A stretch of 6,271 bases of DNA from Proteobacteria bacterium UBA6729 (lineage in GTDB: Bacteria; Pseudomonadota; Gammaproteobacteria; Porifericomitales; Porifericomitaceae): NCBI GenBank assembly GCA_002454015.1, contig DKIB01000081.1, forward strand, positions 1 to 6,271, written 5' to 3'. Positions 1-6,038 of the stretch are shown piece by piece (position 1 is the stretch's first letter; the number at the start of each line of letters is the position of its first letter). The notes under the pieces were generated by a model. It had not been told where the DNA came from and ran no database searches. It saw nothing but the letters and a program-made list of their open reading frames with translations. Both the position numbers and the translations under genes were made by a program.

Positions 1-586
1 AGCGTGAACCCGCCTCGATGCGCTTTGCCCGCGCCTGGTGCAAGCGAAACTGAATCACGTACAGTTCGGTCTGCTCCAGGGTACCGCGGGCCACCCGTTC
101 CCGCGCCGTGCGTGCCAGTTCATTGAGCAATCCCTCAAAGTTGCGCCGACTTTCCAGGATACGCTGCTGAAAAACCTGCCCGGCAAAGCTGCGGGCTACC
201 TCGGCCCACACCTCCTGACGGGTGGCGGCGGCACTGTGCTGCACAGCGGCGAGCTCGGCCCCGGCCTGTCGCATGCGAGCCGCTGCCCGACCCGGGACAA
301 GGTCCTGGCTGAGTCGCAAACTGCCACGGGTGGAGCGACCCTCATACACAGACCTGAACCGGGCCTCATTGCGGTTGTAGTCATAGCCGAGGGTACCGTC
401 CGCCGAGAGCGTGGGACGCGCTGCACTGCGTGTCTCTACCAGACGTTCCTGCTGTTCTGCGATACGACTCGCGGCGACCTGTACACGTGCATCCCTGGCC
501 AGGGCATCATGGAAGGCCCCGGACAACGTATAGTGATCCGCTGCCTGCACAGACCACACACAGCACAGCATGAGCAGTACCCGCAT
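1..586 (-). CDS. TolC-family outer-membrane channel of a type I secretion system (3' end cut off by the window)
   Basis: This is the first 195 codons of a gene whose 3' end lies beyond the window. The frame stays open from the ATG at 586-584 to the edge. The product starts with a short signal peptide (about residues 1-15, MRVLLMLCCVWSVQA, probable cleavage before ADHYTL). A typical TolC-family opening follows: a helix with GAFHDALARDARVQVAASR, a strand-rich part with YDYNRNEARF, a LSQDLVPGR segment, then long Gln/Glu/Arg/Ala-rich helices suited to the periplasmic tunnel. Family members are about 400-480 residues, so under half is visible. TolC trimers form the outer-membrane exit duct that docks on the HlyD adaptor. 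The ATG lies 3 bases after the adaptor gene's stop and has a GAGGAG site (598-593) overlapping that gene's end. Position as third gene of an ABC/adaptor/channel set supports the call. I did not assign a specific family member. Confidence 0.88.
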   Translation of the reverse strand, partial: MRVLLMLCCVWSVQAADHYTLSGAFHDALARDARVQVAASRIAEQQERLVETRSAARPTLSADGTLGYDYNRNEARFRSVYEGRSTRGSLRLSQDLVPGRAAARMRQAGAELAAVQHSAAATRQEVWAEVARSFAGQVFQQRILESRRNFEGLLNELARTARERVARGTLEQTELYVIQFRLHQARAKRIEAGSR

Positions 587-589
587 GCC

Positions 590-1900
590 CTACTCCTCAA
601 CCAGCGCCTTGTTGAGGATATCGCGCAGTGGATCCAGCAGATACTGCATGGCCGTGCGTGTACTGCCGGTGAACATGATCTCCACCGGCATCCCCGGACC
701 GATGATCACCGTGCCCAGCTTCTCCAGTTCCTGCTCCGACACCAGGATACGGGCAATGTAGTAGGATTCCTGCGTATCGCTGCGCTGTAATGCGTCAGCC
801 GAGACCCGTTCCACCTGGCCCCTCAGTTCCGGGGTCGTACGTGAACTGAAGGCGGAGAAGCGCAGCCGCGCCTCCTGACCAGGATACACGTTGTTGATAT
901 CCACCGGACGAACCTGTCCCTGCACCATCAGGCGTGCAGCGCTGGGCACGATGTGCAGGATCGGTTGCCCGGGGGGGATAACCGCACCCAGAGTGTGTAC
1001 GCTCAGGCCGAGTACCTTGCCAGCCTGCGGTGCCACAATGCGGGTACGCGACAGCACATCCCGTATGGATGCGATCTGCTCCTGGACCTCAAAGCTCTCC
1101 TGCTGTGCCTCGGCAATACGATCCGATGCCCGGGCACGCAGGGTATTGCCCAGCTGAATGATCTCCTGACGCGCCTCACTGATGGTTACCCGGGTGGCGG
1201 CTATGTCCGCGGCAACACTGTTGATATGCCCGATGTTCTGCTCGTATTCCTGTTGCCGCAGGATCAGCCGACCCTCGTCCACCAGTTGTTGCCTGTGCAA
1301 CTCGTGCAGTGTGGTCAGGTCGCGTTTGATCAATGCCTGTTCCCGCAATTTGGCCTTGCGACTGGCCTCCAGACCCCGAATCCTTTCCTCCAGCTGTGCG
1401 ATACGGTAGCGCAAGATTTCAATCTGTCCCAGATACTGACTGCGACGCACGGTGAACAGTTCCTGCTGCCTGGACATGATGTCGGCAATGCGTGTATCCC
1501 CGCGACGTTGCAGCAGGGCGGCGGAGAACCGGAATTCTTCCTGCAACAGACGCTCGGCCTCCAGTCGGTCGAGCTCTGCCAAACGGCTGTAGTATCGACT
1601 TTCCAGCAGATCCAGCTGGGCGCGTGCCTGCGTCTGACTCAATTCGATCAGCACCTCCCCCTGTTGCACCGTGCTGCCTTCCTGCACATGTAACCGTGCC
1701 ACGATCCCGCCCTCCAGATGCTGTACGATCTTGTGTTCCGTGGCCACCACCACCACACCGCTACCGACTACCCCTTCGGTGAGCGGGGCCACTGTAGCCC
1801 AGAGCACAAAGCCCCCCAGGGCCAGCAGCAGCACGGCCACACCCACCCCGGCGGCCCGGTCTCCAGCCAGCCGCGCCTGCAACTCGCTCAGTTCATCCAT
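590..1900 (-). CDS. HlyD-family membrane fusion protein of a type I secretion system
   Basis: The 436-residue product is the periplasmic adaptor linking the inner-membrane ABC pump to the TolC-type channel. It has a short cytoplasmic N-terminus, one membrane segment (about 19-37), and a first lipoyl half-motif (about 57-90, with HLEGGIV and VQEGSTVQQG). A long coiled-coil hairpin spans about 91-285, and a second lipoyl half follows (about 287-318, RIVAPQAGKV...GAVIPPGQPILHIVP). A beta-barrel part reaches about 410, and the C-terminal tail YLLDPLRDILNKALVEE is typical of HlyD/PrtE proteins. Length fits the family (about 430-480). I chose the ATG at 1900-1898, which overlaps the ABC stop by 8 bases. 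An in-frame ATG at 1975 would add 25 Cys/Trp/Arg-rich residues lying inside the ABC gene and absent from the family. The site before 1900 is weak (GCAGG directly abutting the ATG), so translation probably depends on coupling to the ABC gene. Confidence 0.93.
   Translation of the reverse strand: MDELSELQARLAGDRAAGVGVAVLLLALGGFVLWATVAPLTEGVVGSGVVVVATEHKIVQHLEGGIVARLHVQEGSTVQQGEVLIELSQTQARAQLDLLESRYYSRLAELDRLEAERLLQEEFRFSAALLQRRGDTRIADIMSRQQELFTVRRSQYLGQIEILRYRIAQLEERIRGLEASRKAKLREQALIKRDLTTLHELHRQQLVDEGRLILRQQEYEQNIGHINSVAADIAATRVTISEARQEIIQLGNTLRARASDRIAEAQQESFEVQEQIASIRDVLSRTRIVAPQAGKVLGLSVHTLGAVIPPGQPILHIVPSAARLMVQGQVRPVDINNVYPGQEARLRFSAFSSRTTPELRGQVERVSADALQRSDTQESYYIARILVSEQELEKLGTVIIGPGMPVEIMFTGSTRTAMQYLLDPLRDILNKALVEE
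593..598 (-). promoter_or_regulatory. Ribosome-binding site of the TolC-family gene
   Basis: GAGGAG reads on the minus strand 6 bases before the ATG at 586. It lies within the last codons (Val-Glu-Glu-stop) of the adaptor gene. It fixes the start of the channel gene and gives it its own ribosome entry, unlike the adaptor and ABC genes upstream. Confidence 0.7.
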
Positions 1901-3602
1901 CCTGCGCAAGCGGCTGCAAGGGGCGCATGTAGCGCCGCAATACTTCCTGGGCAGGACCTGCATCCACCAGTGCACCCTCCTGCAGCACCATCACATACCC
2001 CACCTCCCGCAACAGTTGCAGGTTGTGTGTTACCAGCAGCACCGTCACCCTGCGCCTGGCCAGATCCCGCAGGGTTCCGGCCAGGGCCAGCTGTCCCTCG
2101 GTATCCAGGTTGGCATCGGGTTCATCCAGCACCACCAGAACCGGGTCACCATACAGGGCACGGGCCAGCGCCACCCGTTGCCGCTGCCCGGCAGACAGGT
2201 TGGCTCCCCCATCTGCCATACGGGTGTCATAGTGCTCAGGCTGGCGCATGATCAGTTCATGACAATTCGCCAGGCGTGCCGCTGCCAACACCGCTGCGTC
2301 ATCCGGCTCCGCCAGCCGGGCAATGTTCTCCGCCATACTGCCCTCAAACAACTCCACCTCCTGTGGCAGATAACCGATGTGCTGCAGGCGACTGTCTGCA
2401 GGCCACTCGCTGATCAGGGGCCCGTCCAGACGCACCGTACCGGCCTGTGCCGACCAGACCCCCACCAGCAGCCGCGCCAGTGTACTCTTGCCACTGCCAC
2501 TCGGGCCGATCAGCGCGGACACGGATCCCGGCTTCAATACAAAACTCACGCCACGCAGCACCGGGCGGGTGGCACCCGGCGGAGCGGCCATCAGGCCCTC
2601 CACCTCCAACAGACCCTCCGGTCGCGGCAGGCGGGTGCCTGCAGTCGGTGCGGGAGGCACTCGTTGCAACAGGACATCCAGCCGATGCCATGCCTGACGC
2701 GCCGCCACAAAGCCGCGCCAGGCGGAGATGCCCTGCTCTATCGGCGCCAGGGCACGACCCAGCACAATGGAGGCTGCGATCATCATGCCCGGGGTCAATT
2801 CCTGGCGCAGCACCAGCCATGCGCCCAGACCCAACACCCCCACCTGCACGATCTGCCGAAAGGCCCTGGAGGCCGACAACAGCACACCCAGTCTCGCCCC
2901 GCCGCGCATCTGCAGGGCCACCGCCCGGTCGTGCTTGTCCCGCCAGCGCCTGCGAAAGCCTGCATACATCCCCATCGCGGCCAACACATCGGCATGGCGC
3001 AGACTGTTCTCTGCGAAGCGCTGTGAACTCACCGCATGTTCAGAGGCACTGCGATAAGGCGTGCGCACAGTCCACTCGGTCAACAGCGCAAGCATCAGAA
3101 TCACCAGCGCACTGCAGACCCCCAGCACCCCCAGCCACACATGAATCAAAAAAATGACGCCGATAAAAAACGGTATCCACGGCACATCAAAGAAGGCCAG
3201 CGCCGGGGGACTGGCGATGAATTGCCGCAATGTATCCAGGTCTCGCACCGGCTGCCCGGCACTACGCTGGAAGCGCTGCAAACTGCCCTGATACACCCCG
3301 CTCAATACCGGATCCACCACGGCAAAGTTCAGCAGCAGGGCAAGCCGCGCCATGAGGCGCTGGCGTACCCAGTCCAGCAGGCCAAAGCACACCAGCAAAA
3401 AAACAGCCACCGCCGTCAGGGCCACCAACGTCTCATAACTGGCACTGCTCAGCACCCGATCATAGATCTGCAGCATATAAACCGGCGAGACCAGCATCAG
3501 AAAGTTGGTCCCCGCACTGAATACAGCCACCGCTACCAGCATGCCCCTGCATCGGTGCAGTGCCGCCCCGAGCACAGAGCTACCTGCCGGGGAGTGCGTC
3601 AT
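1893..3602 (-). CDS. Type I secretion ABC transporter, PrtD-like (membrane and ATPase domains fused)
   Basis: The 569-residue product is the inner-membrane pump that recognises and drives unfolded substrate through the secretion system. The membrane domain covers about residues 18-300 with hydrophobic segments near 20-40, 58-76, 135-180 and 250-290. It carries PrtD-type marks: FFDVPWIPFF (137-146) and LAPIEQGISAWRGFVAARQA (285-304). The nucleotide-binding domain (about 330-555) is complete: Walker A GPSGSGKST (366-374), Q-loop Q414 in YLPQEVELFEG, signature LSAGQ (469-473), Walker B VLVVLDEP with D493/E494, D-loop NLD (498-500), and H-loop H526. There is no N-terminal C39 peptidase or C39-like domain, which fits exporters of RTX-type proteases and related proteins with an uncleaved C-terminal signal. 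The ATG at 3602 shares an ATGA with the stop of the 94-aa gene. No Shine-Dalgarno-like sequence precedes it, so translation is probably coupled. Odd point: LSAGQ replaces the usual LSGGQ. Confidence 0.95.
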   Translation of the reverse strand: MTHSPAGSSVLGAALHRCRGMLVAVAVFSAGTNFLMLVSPVYMLQIYDRVLSSASYETLVALTAVAVFLLVCFGLLDWVRQRLMARLALLLNFAVVDPVLSGVYQGSLQRFQRSAGQPVRDLDTLRQFIASPPALAFFDVPWIPFFIGVIFLIHVWLGVLGVCSALVILMLALLTEWTVRTPYRSASEHAVSSQRFAENSLRHADVLAAMGMYAGFRRRWRDKHDRAVALQMRGGARLGVLLSASRAFRQIVQVGVLGLGAWLVLRQELTPGMMIAASIVLGRALAPIEQGISAWRGFVAARQAWHRLDVLLQRVPPAPTAGTRLPRPEGLLEVEGLMAAPPGATRPVLRGVSFVLKPGSVSALIGPSGSGKSTLARLLVGVWSAQAGTVRLDGPLISEWPADSRLQHIGYLPQEVELFEGSMAENIARLAEPDDAAVLAAARLANCHELIMRQPEHYDTRMADGGANLSAGQRQRVALARALYGDPVLVVLDEPDANLDTEGQLALAGTLRDLARRRVTVLLVTHNLQLLREVGYVMVLQEGALVDAGPAQEVLRRYMRPLQPLAQDG

Positions 3603-3883
3603 CGTATGGACGGGTTGACCGGGTCGGCCTCGGCCACAAACGGCCGTCCGGACTCCTTGCGCTGCGCCTCAATGCGCTTCAGCACCTCCTGCAACACCCC
3701 CATGGAACGCACAAACCCCGGCCAGGGGATCAACAGACGGTGCCGGGGCGTGAGCGCCGGAGGCCTGCGCTCATCCTCACCCTGCTCCCGCAGCTCGTAC
3801 TCACCAAACTCCAGCCGGACTACCCCATCCTGCAGGCTGGCAGACACCAGCCCATCCACAAAAACCTCGGTCCTGTTGCTCAT
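3599..3883 (-). CDS. Small protein of unknown function, coupled to the type I secretion ABC gene
   Basis: The product has 94 residues. I do not recognise a named family. The N-terminal third (EVFVDGLVSASLQDGVVRLEFGEYEL) alternates hydrophobic and polar residues like two or three beta strands. Residues 32-48 are charged and Pro/Arg-rich. LLIPWPGFV (50-58) then leads into a probable amphipathic helix (about 57-75, MGVLQEVLKRIEAQ), and the tail is disordered-looking. There is no signal peptide, membrane segment or cysteine, so it is probably cytoplasmic. The ATG at 3883 has a strong site (GGAGGGAGG, 3902-3894). Its stop overlaps the ABC start in an ATGA, while the ABC gene has no visible ribosome site of its own. 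The gene may therefore set exporter translation as well as make a protein. Its first 15 codons lie in the tandem duplication. A role as exporter accessory or regulator is inference from position. Confidence 0.8.
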   Translation of the reverse strand: MSNRTEVFVDGLVSASLQDGVVRLEFGEYELREQGEDERRPPALTPRHRLLIPWPGFVRSMGVLQEVLKRIEAQRKESGRPFVAEADPVNPSIR

Positions 3884-3978
3884 AATCCCTGTACCTCCCT
3901 CCGTTTGCAGAGCAGTGCCGCGATCTGCACGCTAGCAGACACCAGCCCATCCACAAAAACCTCGGTCCTGTTGCTCAT
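3880..3978 (-). CDS. 32-codon chimeric ORF created by the tandem duplication
   Basis: The ATG at 3978-3976 overlaps the asd stop in an ATGA, and the TGA at 3882-3880 overlaps the ATG of the 94-aa gene in a second ATGA. The first 16 residues (MSNRTEVFVDGLVSAS) equal the start of the 94-aa protein. The last 16 (VQIAALLCKRREVQGL) equal the C-terminus of Asd. It has the same strong ribosome site as the 94-aa gene (3997-3989). It therefore looks translatable, with a junction at a shared AGC codon. Whether the peptide does anything is unknown. It is best read as a duplication by-product that keeps the chain of stop/start overlaps intact. Confidence 0.5.
   Translation of the reverse strand: MSNRTEVFVDGLVSASVQIAALLCKRREVQGL
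3894..3902 (-). promoter_or_regulatory. Ribosome-binding site of the 94-aa gene (repeat copy 1)
   Basis: GGAGGGAGG on the minus strand lies 10 bases before the ATG at 3883, with a further AGGG 3 bases before it. This is the strongest Shine-Dalgarno-like stretch ahead of the exporter genes, and it supports the ATG at 3883. Confidence 0.65.
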
Positions 3979-4979
3979 AATCCCTGTACCTCCCTCCGTT
4001 TGCAGAGCAGTGCCGCGATCTGCACGCTGTTCAGGGCGGCCCCCTTCAGCAGATTATCCGCGACGATCCACAGATTCAGCCCGCACGGATGATCCTGACG
4101 AATGCGCCCCACATAAACCGGGTCACCGCCCTCCGTTGCCGGGGTCGGATAACCACCGGGCTCGGGTCGGTCCAGCAGCTGAATGCCCGGGGCTGCCGCC
4201 AGCAGGGCTCGAGCCCGGGCTACAGACAACGGCGCCTGCAACTCCAGATGCACGGCCTCGGCATGACCGCGGTATACCGGCACCCGCACTGCCGTGGGAT
4301 TCACCGCCAGCTCCGGCTCTGCCAGGATCTTGCGGGTCTCCCGCACCAGCTTCATCTCTTCCCTCGTATAGCCATTCTCCTCAAACACATCGATGTGTGG
4401 CAACACATTAAAGGCGATGGGACGCGGATACACCTCTCCTGCAGCCGGGGCCTGCCCCTCCAGCACCGCACGACTCTGAACACTCAATTCCTGCATGGCC
4501 CGCCGCCCGGAACCGGATACCGACTGATAGGTGCACACCTGCACCTGACGCAGACCCACCGCATCGTGGATCGGCTTCAATGCCACCACCATCTGTATGG
4601 TTGAGCAGTTCGGGTTGGCAATTATGCCCCCGGTATAGTCCCGCAACACCTCCGCATTAACCTCCGGCACCACCAGCGGCACATCAGCCTGCATCCTGAA
4701 GTGTGAGGTATTGTCCACGACCACACAACCCGCCGCCACGGCGCGGGGCACGTACTCTGCAGAGACAGCAGACCCGGCCGAGAACAGAGCCAGATCTGCC
4801 TGACTGAAGTCAAAGTCATCCAGCCGACCGACCGGCACCGACCGCCCCTGAAACGTCAGTTTCCGCCCGGCAGACCGGGCCAGCGGGTACAGGGTACTCA
4901 CTGCAAGGTGCCGCTCCAGCACCTCCAGCATGACCCCACCCACCGCACCGGTAGCGCCCACCACGGCTACCCGGCGCAC
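3975..4979 (-). CDS. asd: Aspartate-semialdehyde dehydrogenase
   Basis: The 334-residue cytoplasmic enzyme converts L-4-aspartyl phosphate with NADPH to L-aspartate 4-semialdehyde. This is the branch step toward lysine/diaminopimelate, threonine and methionine. The N-terminal nucleotide-binding motif is GATGAVGG (8-15). SHFRM (92-96) supplies a phosphate-binding arginine. The catalytic cysteine is C125 in ANPNCSTIQM. YQSVSGSGRRAM (151-162) contains the active-site Q152, and RVPVYRGHAEAV (232-243) carries R232 and the general-base H239. Length matches the roughly 335-340-residue class of Asd rather than the longer E. coli type. The start is a GTG at 4979-4977, with GGAG five bases before it and a 13-base overlap with the end of leuB. 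No ATG fits the family N-terminus. The stop TGA (3977-3975) overlaps the ATG of the next ORF. The last 16 codons are inside the tandem repeat, but the reading frame is intact. Confidence 0.97.
   Translation of the reverse strand: MRRVAVVGATGAVGGVMLEVLERHLAVSTLYPLARSAGRKLTFQGRSVPVGRLDDFDFSQADLALFSAGSAVSAEYVPRAVAAGCVVVDNTSHFRMQADVPLVVPEVNAEVLRDYTGGIIANPNCSTIQMVVALKPIHDAVGLRQVQVCTYQSVSGSGRRAMQELSVQSRAVLEGQAPAAGEVYPRPIAFNVLPHIDVFEENGYTREEMKLVRETRKILAEPELAVNPTAVRVPVYRGHAEAVHLELQAPLSVARARALLAAAPGIQLLDRPEPGGYPTPATEGGDPVYVGRIRQDHPCGLNLWIVADNLLKGAALNSVQIAALLCKRREVQGL
3989..3997 (-). promoter_or_regulatory. Duplicated ribosome-binding site ahead of the chimeric ORF (repeat copy 2)
   Basis: This is an exact copy of the GGAGGGAGG site, 95 bases upstream of the other. 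It lies within the asd 3' end, 10 bases before the ATG at 3978. Before the duplication it would have been the ribosome site of the 94-aa gene. Confidence 0.6.
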
Positions 4980-6028
4980 AGCCGCTCCAATACCGCATCA
5001 CCCATGGCAGCAGTGCCCAGATTGCCTCCGAGTTCCACAGGCAACAGGCCATCCCGCAGCACGCCCTGTACCGCTGCTTCCACCTGCAGGGCCAATGTCT
5101 CATTCCCCAGAGAATGACGCAACAACAGAGCCGCCGAGAGTATGCAGGCCAGCGGATTGGCCCGATCCTGCCCGGCAATATCCGGGGCCGAACCATGCAC
5201 CGGCTCATACAGCCCGGCCTGCCCACCCAATGAGGCCGAGGGCAACAGCCCAATGGAACCGCACAAGGCTCCTGCCAGATCCGAGAGCACATCACCAAAC
5301 AAATTATCCGCCAGCATCACATCAAAACGCCTGGGATCCAACACCATCTGCATCGCTGCATTATCCACATACAGGTGCTCCAATGCCACATCCGGGTAGC
5401 GCAACCCCACTCGCCCGCAGACCTCACGCCAGAGTTCCATGGTCTCCAGCACATTGGCTTTGTCCACCGAACACAGCCTGCCCCGCCGTTGCCGCGCCAG
5501 TGCAAATGCATATTCAGCCACCCGTTCAATCTCACGCTCATGGTACCGCAGGGTATTGTAGCCCTCCCTGCCCCCGGCCACAGTGCGGATACCCCGGGGC
5601 TCACCATAATACAGCCCGCCAGCCAGTTCCCGCACCAGCACCAGATCCAACCCCGCAGCGTCCCGCAACGGCGAGCACTCAACCAGTTCAGGGTACAAAA
5701 AGGCCGGGCGCAGATTGATATACAGACCCAGCTCCCGCCGCAACGCCAGCAGGCCCTGCTCCGGTCGCAGTTCCCGTGGCACGTCTGCCCATGCAGGCCC
5801 ACCGACCGCCCCCAACAGCACCGCATCACAGCCCCGGACGGCCTCCAGGGTCTGCATCGGCAGGGGGCACCCATCCACATCCAGGGCTGCTCCGCCCACA
5901 CGACCCCGCAACAGCTGCAATCCCGAACCCTGAGTGGCATCCACCGCCAGCAACACCCGCTCAGCCTGTGCCACCACCTCCGGCCCGATGCCATCCCCGG
6001 GCAGGAGCAGCAGAACCTTCCTGGTCAT
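4967..6028 (-). CDS. leuB: 3-isopropylmalate dehydrogenase
   Basis: The 353-residue cytoplasmic enzyme oxidises and decarboxylates (2R,3S)-3-isopropylmalate with NAD+ in leucine biosynthesis. The sequence has the family opening LLPGDGIGPEV (8-18), GAVGGP (73-78) and substrate-binding arginines near R97, R107 (INLRP) and R133 (VREL). Y140 and K190 (SVDKANVLE) are the catalytic pair. Metal-binding aspartates are D222 (YVDNAAMQM), D246 and D250 (NLFGDVLSDLAG). EPVHGSAPDIAG (275-286) is the nucleotide loop. The wording LSDLAGALCGSIGLLPSASL is closer to the Thermus type as I recall it than to the LSDEAAML form. Length is normal (about 350-365). The ATG at 6028 has GAGGAG 4 bases upstream, overlapping the previous gene's stop. 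The enzyme looks intact. The immediate upstream gene does not resemble leuD, its common partner. Confidence 0.97.
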   Translation of the reverse strand: MTRKVLLLLPGDGIGPEVVAQAERVLLAVDATQGSGLQLLRGRVGGAALDVDGCPLPMQTLEAVRGCDAVLLGAVGGPAWADVPRELRPEQGLLALRRELGLYINLRPAFLYPELVECSPLRDAAGLDLVLVRELAGGLYYGEPRGIRTVAGGREGYNTLRYHEREIERVAEYAFALARQRRGRLCSVDKANVLETMELWREVCGRVGLRYPDVALEHLYVDNAAMQMVLDPRRFDVMLADNLFGDVLSDLAGALCGSIGLLPSASLGGQAGLYEPVHGSAPDIAGQDRANPLACILSAALLLRHSLGNETLALQVEAAVQGVLRDGLLPVELGGNLGTAAMGDAVLERLCAG

Positions 6029-6032
6029 GCTG

Positions 6033-6038
6033 CTCCTC
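6033..6038 (-). promoter_or_regulatory. Ribosome-binding site of leuB
   Basis: GAGGAG lies on the minus strand 4 bases before the leuB ATG at 6028. It overlaps the TGA (6039-6037) of the upstream gene, so ribosomes ending that gene stop on the leuB entry site. This supports the chosen start and tight coupling of the two genes. Confidence 0.7.

Larger units (their letters stand above)
3840..4028. repeat. Tandem direct repeat, two 94-bp identical copies, period 95 bp
   Basis: Positions 3840-3933 and 3935-4028 are identical base for base, separated by the single base at 3934. In transcription order each unit carries the last 16 codons of asd, the ribosome site, the ATGA overlap and the first codons of the 94-aa gene. 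The likely crossover joined CAGCCTGCAG in the small gene to CAGCGTGCAG in asd. The junction now reads TAGCGTGCAG, so one base beside the shared CAGC has changed. Identity across both copies suggests a recent event, or an assembly error. Confidence 0.95.

Noticed and set aside
38..790. A 250-codon plus-strand open frame
   Set aside because: It runs opposite the TolC-family gene and the end of the adaptor gene, with no recognisable family features.
1901..1975. Upstream ATG giving a 461-residue adaptor protein
   Set aside because: The extra 25 residues (MHWWMQVLPRKYC...) overlap the conserved end of the ABC gene and do not resemble adaptor N-termini. The ATG at 1900 leaves the usual short tail before the membrane segment.
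1671..3026. A 451-codon open frame on the plus strand
   Set aside because: It lies opposite the ABC and adaptor genes, whose motifs are unmistakable. Its product is rich in Gln, His, Pro and Arg with no domain sense, as expected opposite GC-rich coding sequence.
3884..3974. An intergenic region with promoter or terminator between asd and the 94-aa gene
   Set aside because: The interval is entirely explained as the second copy of the asd tail and gene start. I found no hairpin followed by a T run and no convincing -35/-10 pair.
3840..4028. CRISPR array or attachment-site repeats
   Set aside because: There are only two 94-bp copies with a 1-base spacer, wholly made of coding sequence of the two flanking genes. 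This is a tandem duplication.
3036..4411. Two long plus-strand open frames (3036-3935 and 3560-4411) across the repeat
   Set aside because: Both are antisense to the ABC, small and asd genes and have low-complexity Pro/Ser/Arg products. The repeated peptide in them only mirrors the DNA duplication.
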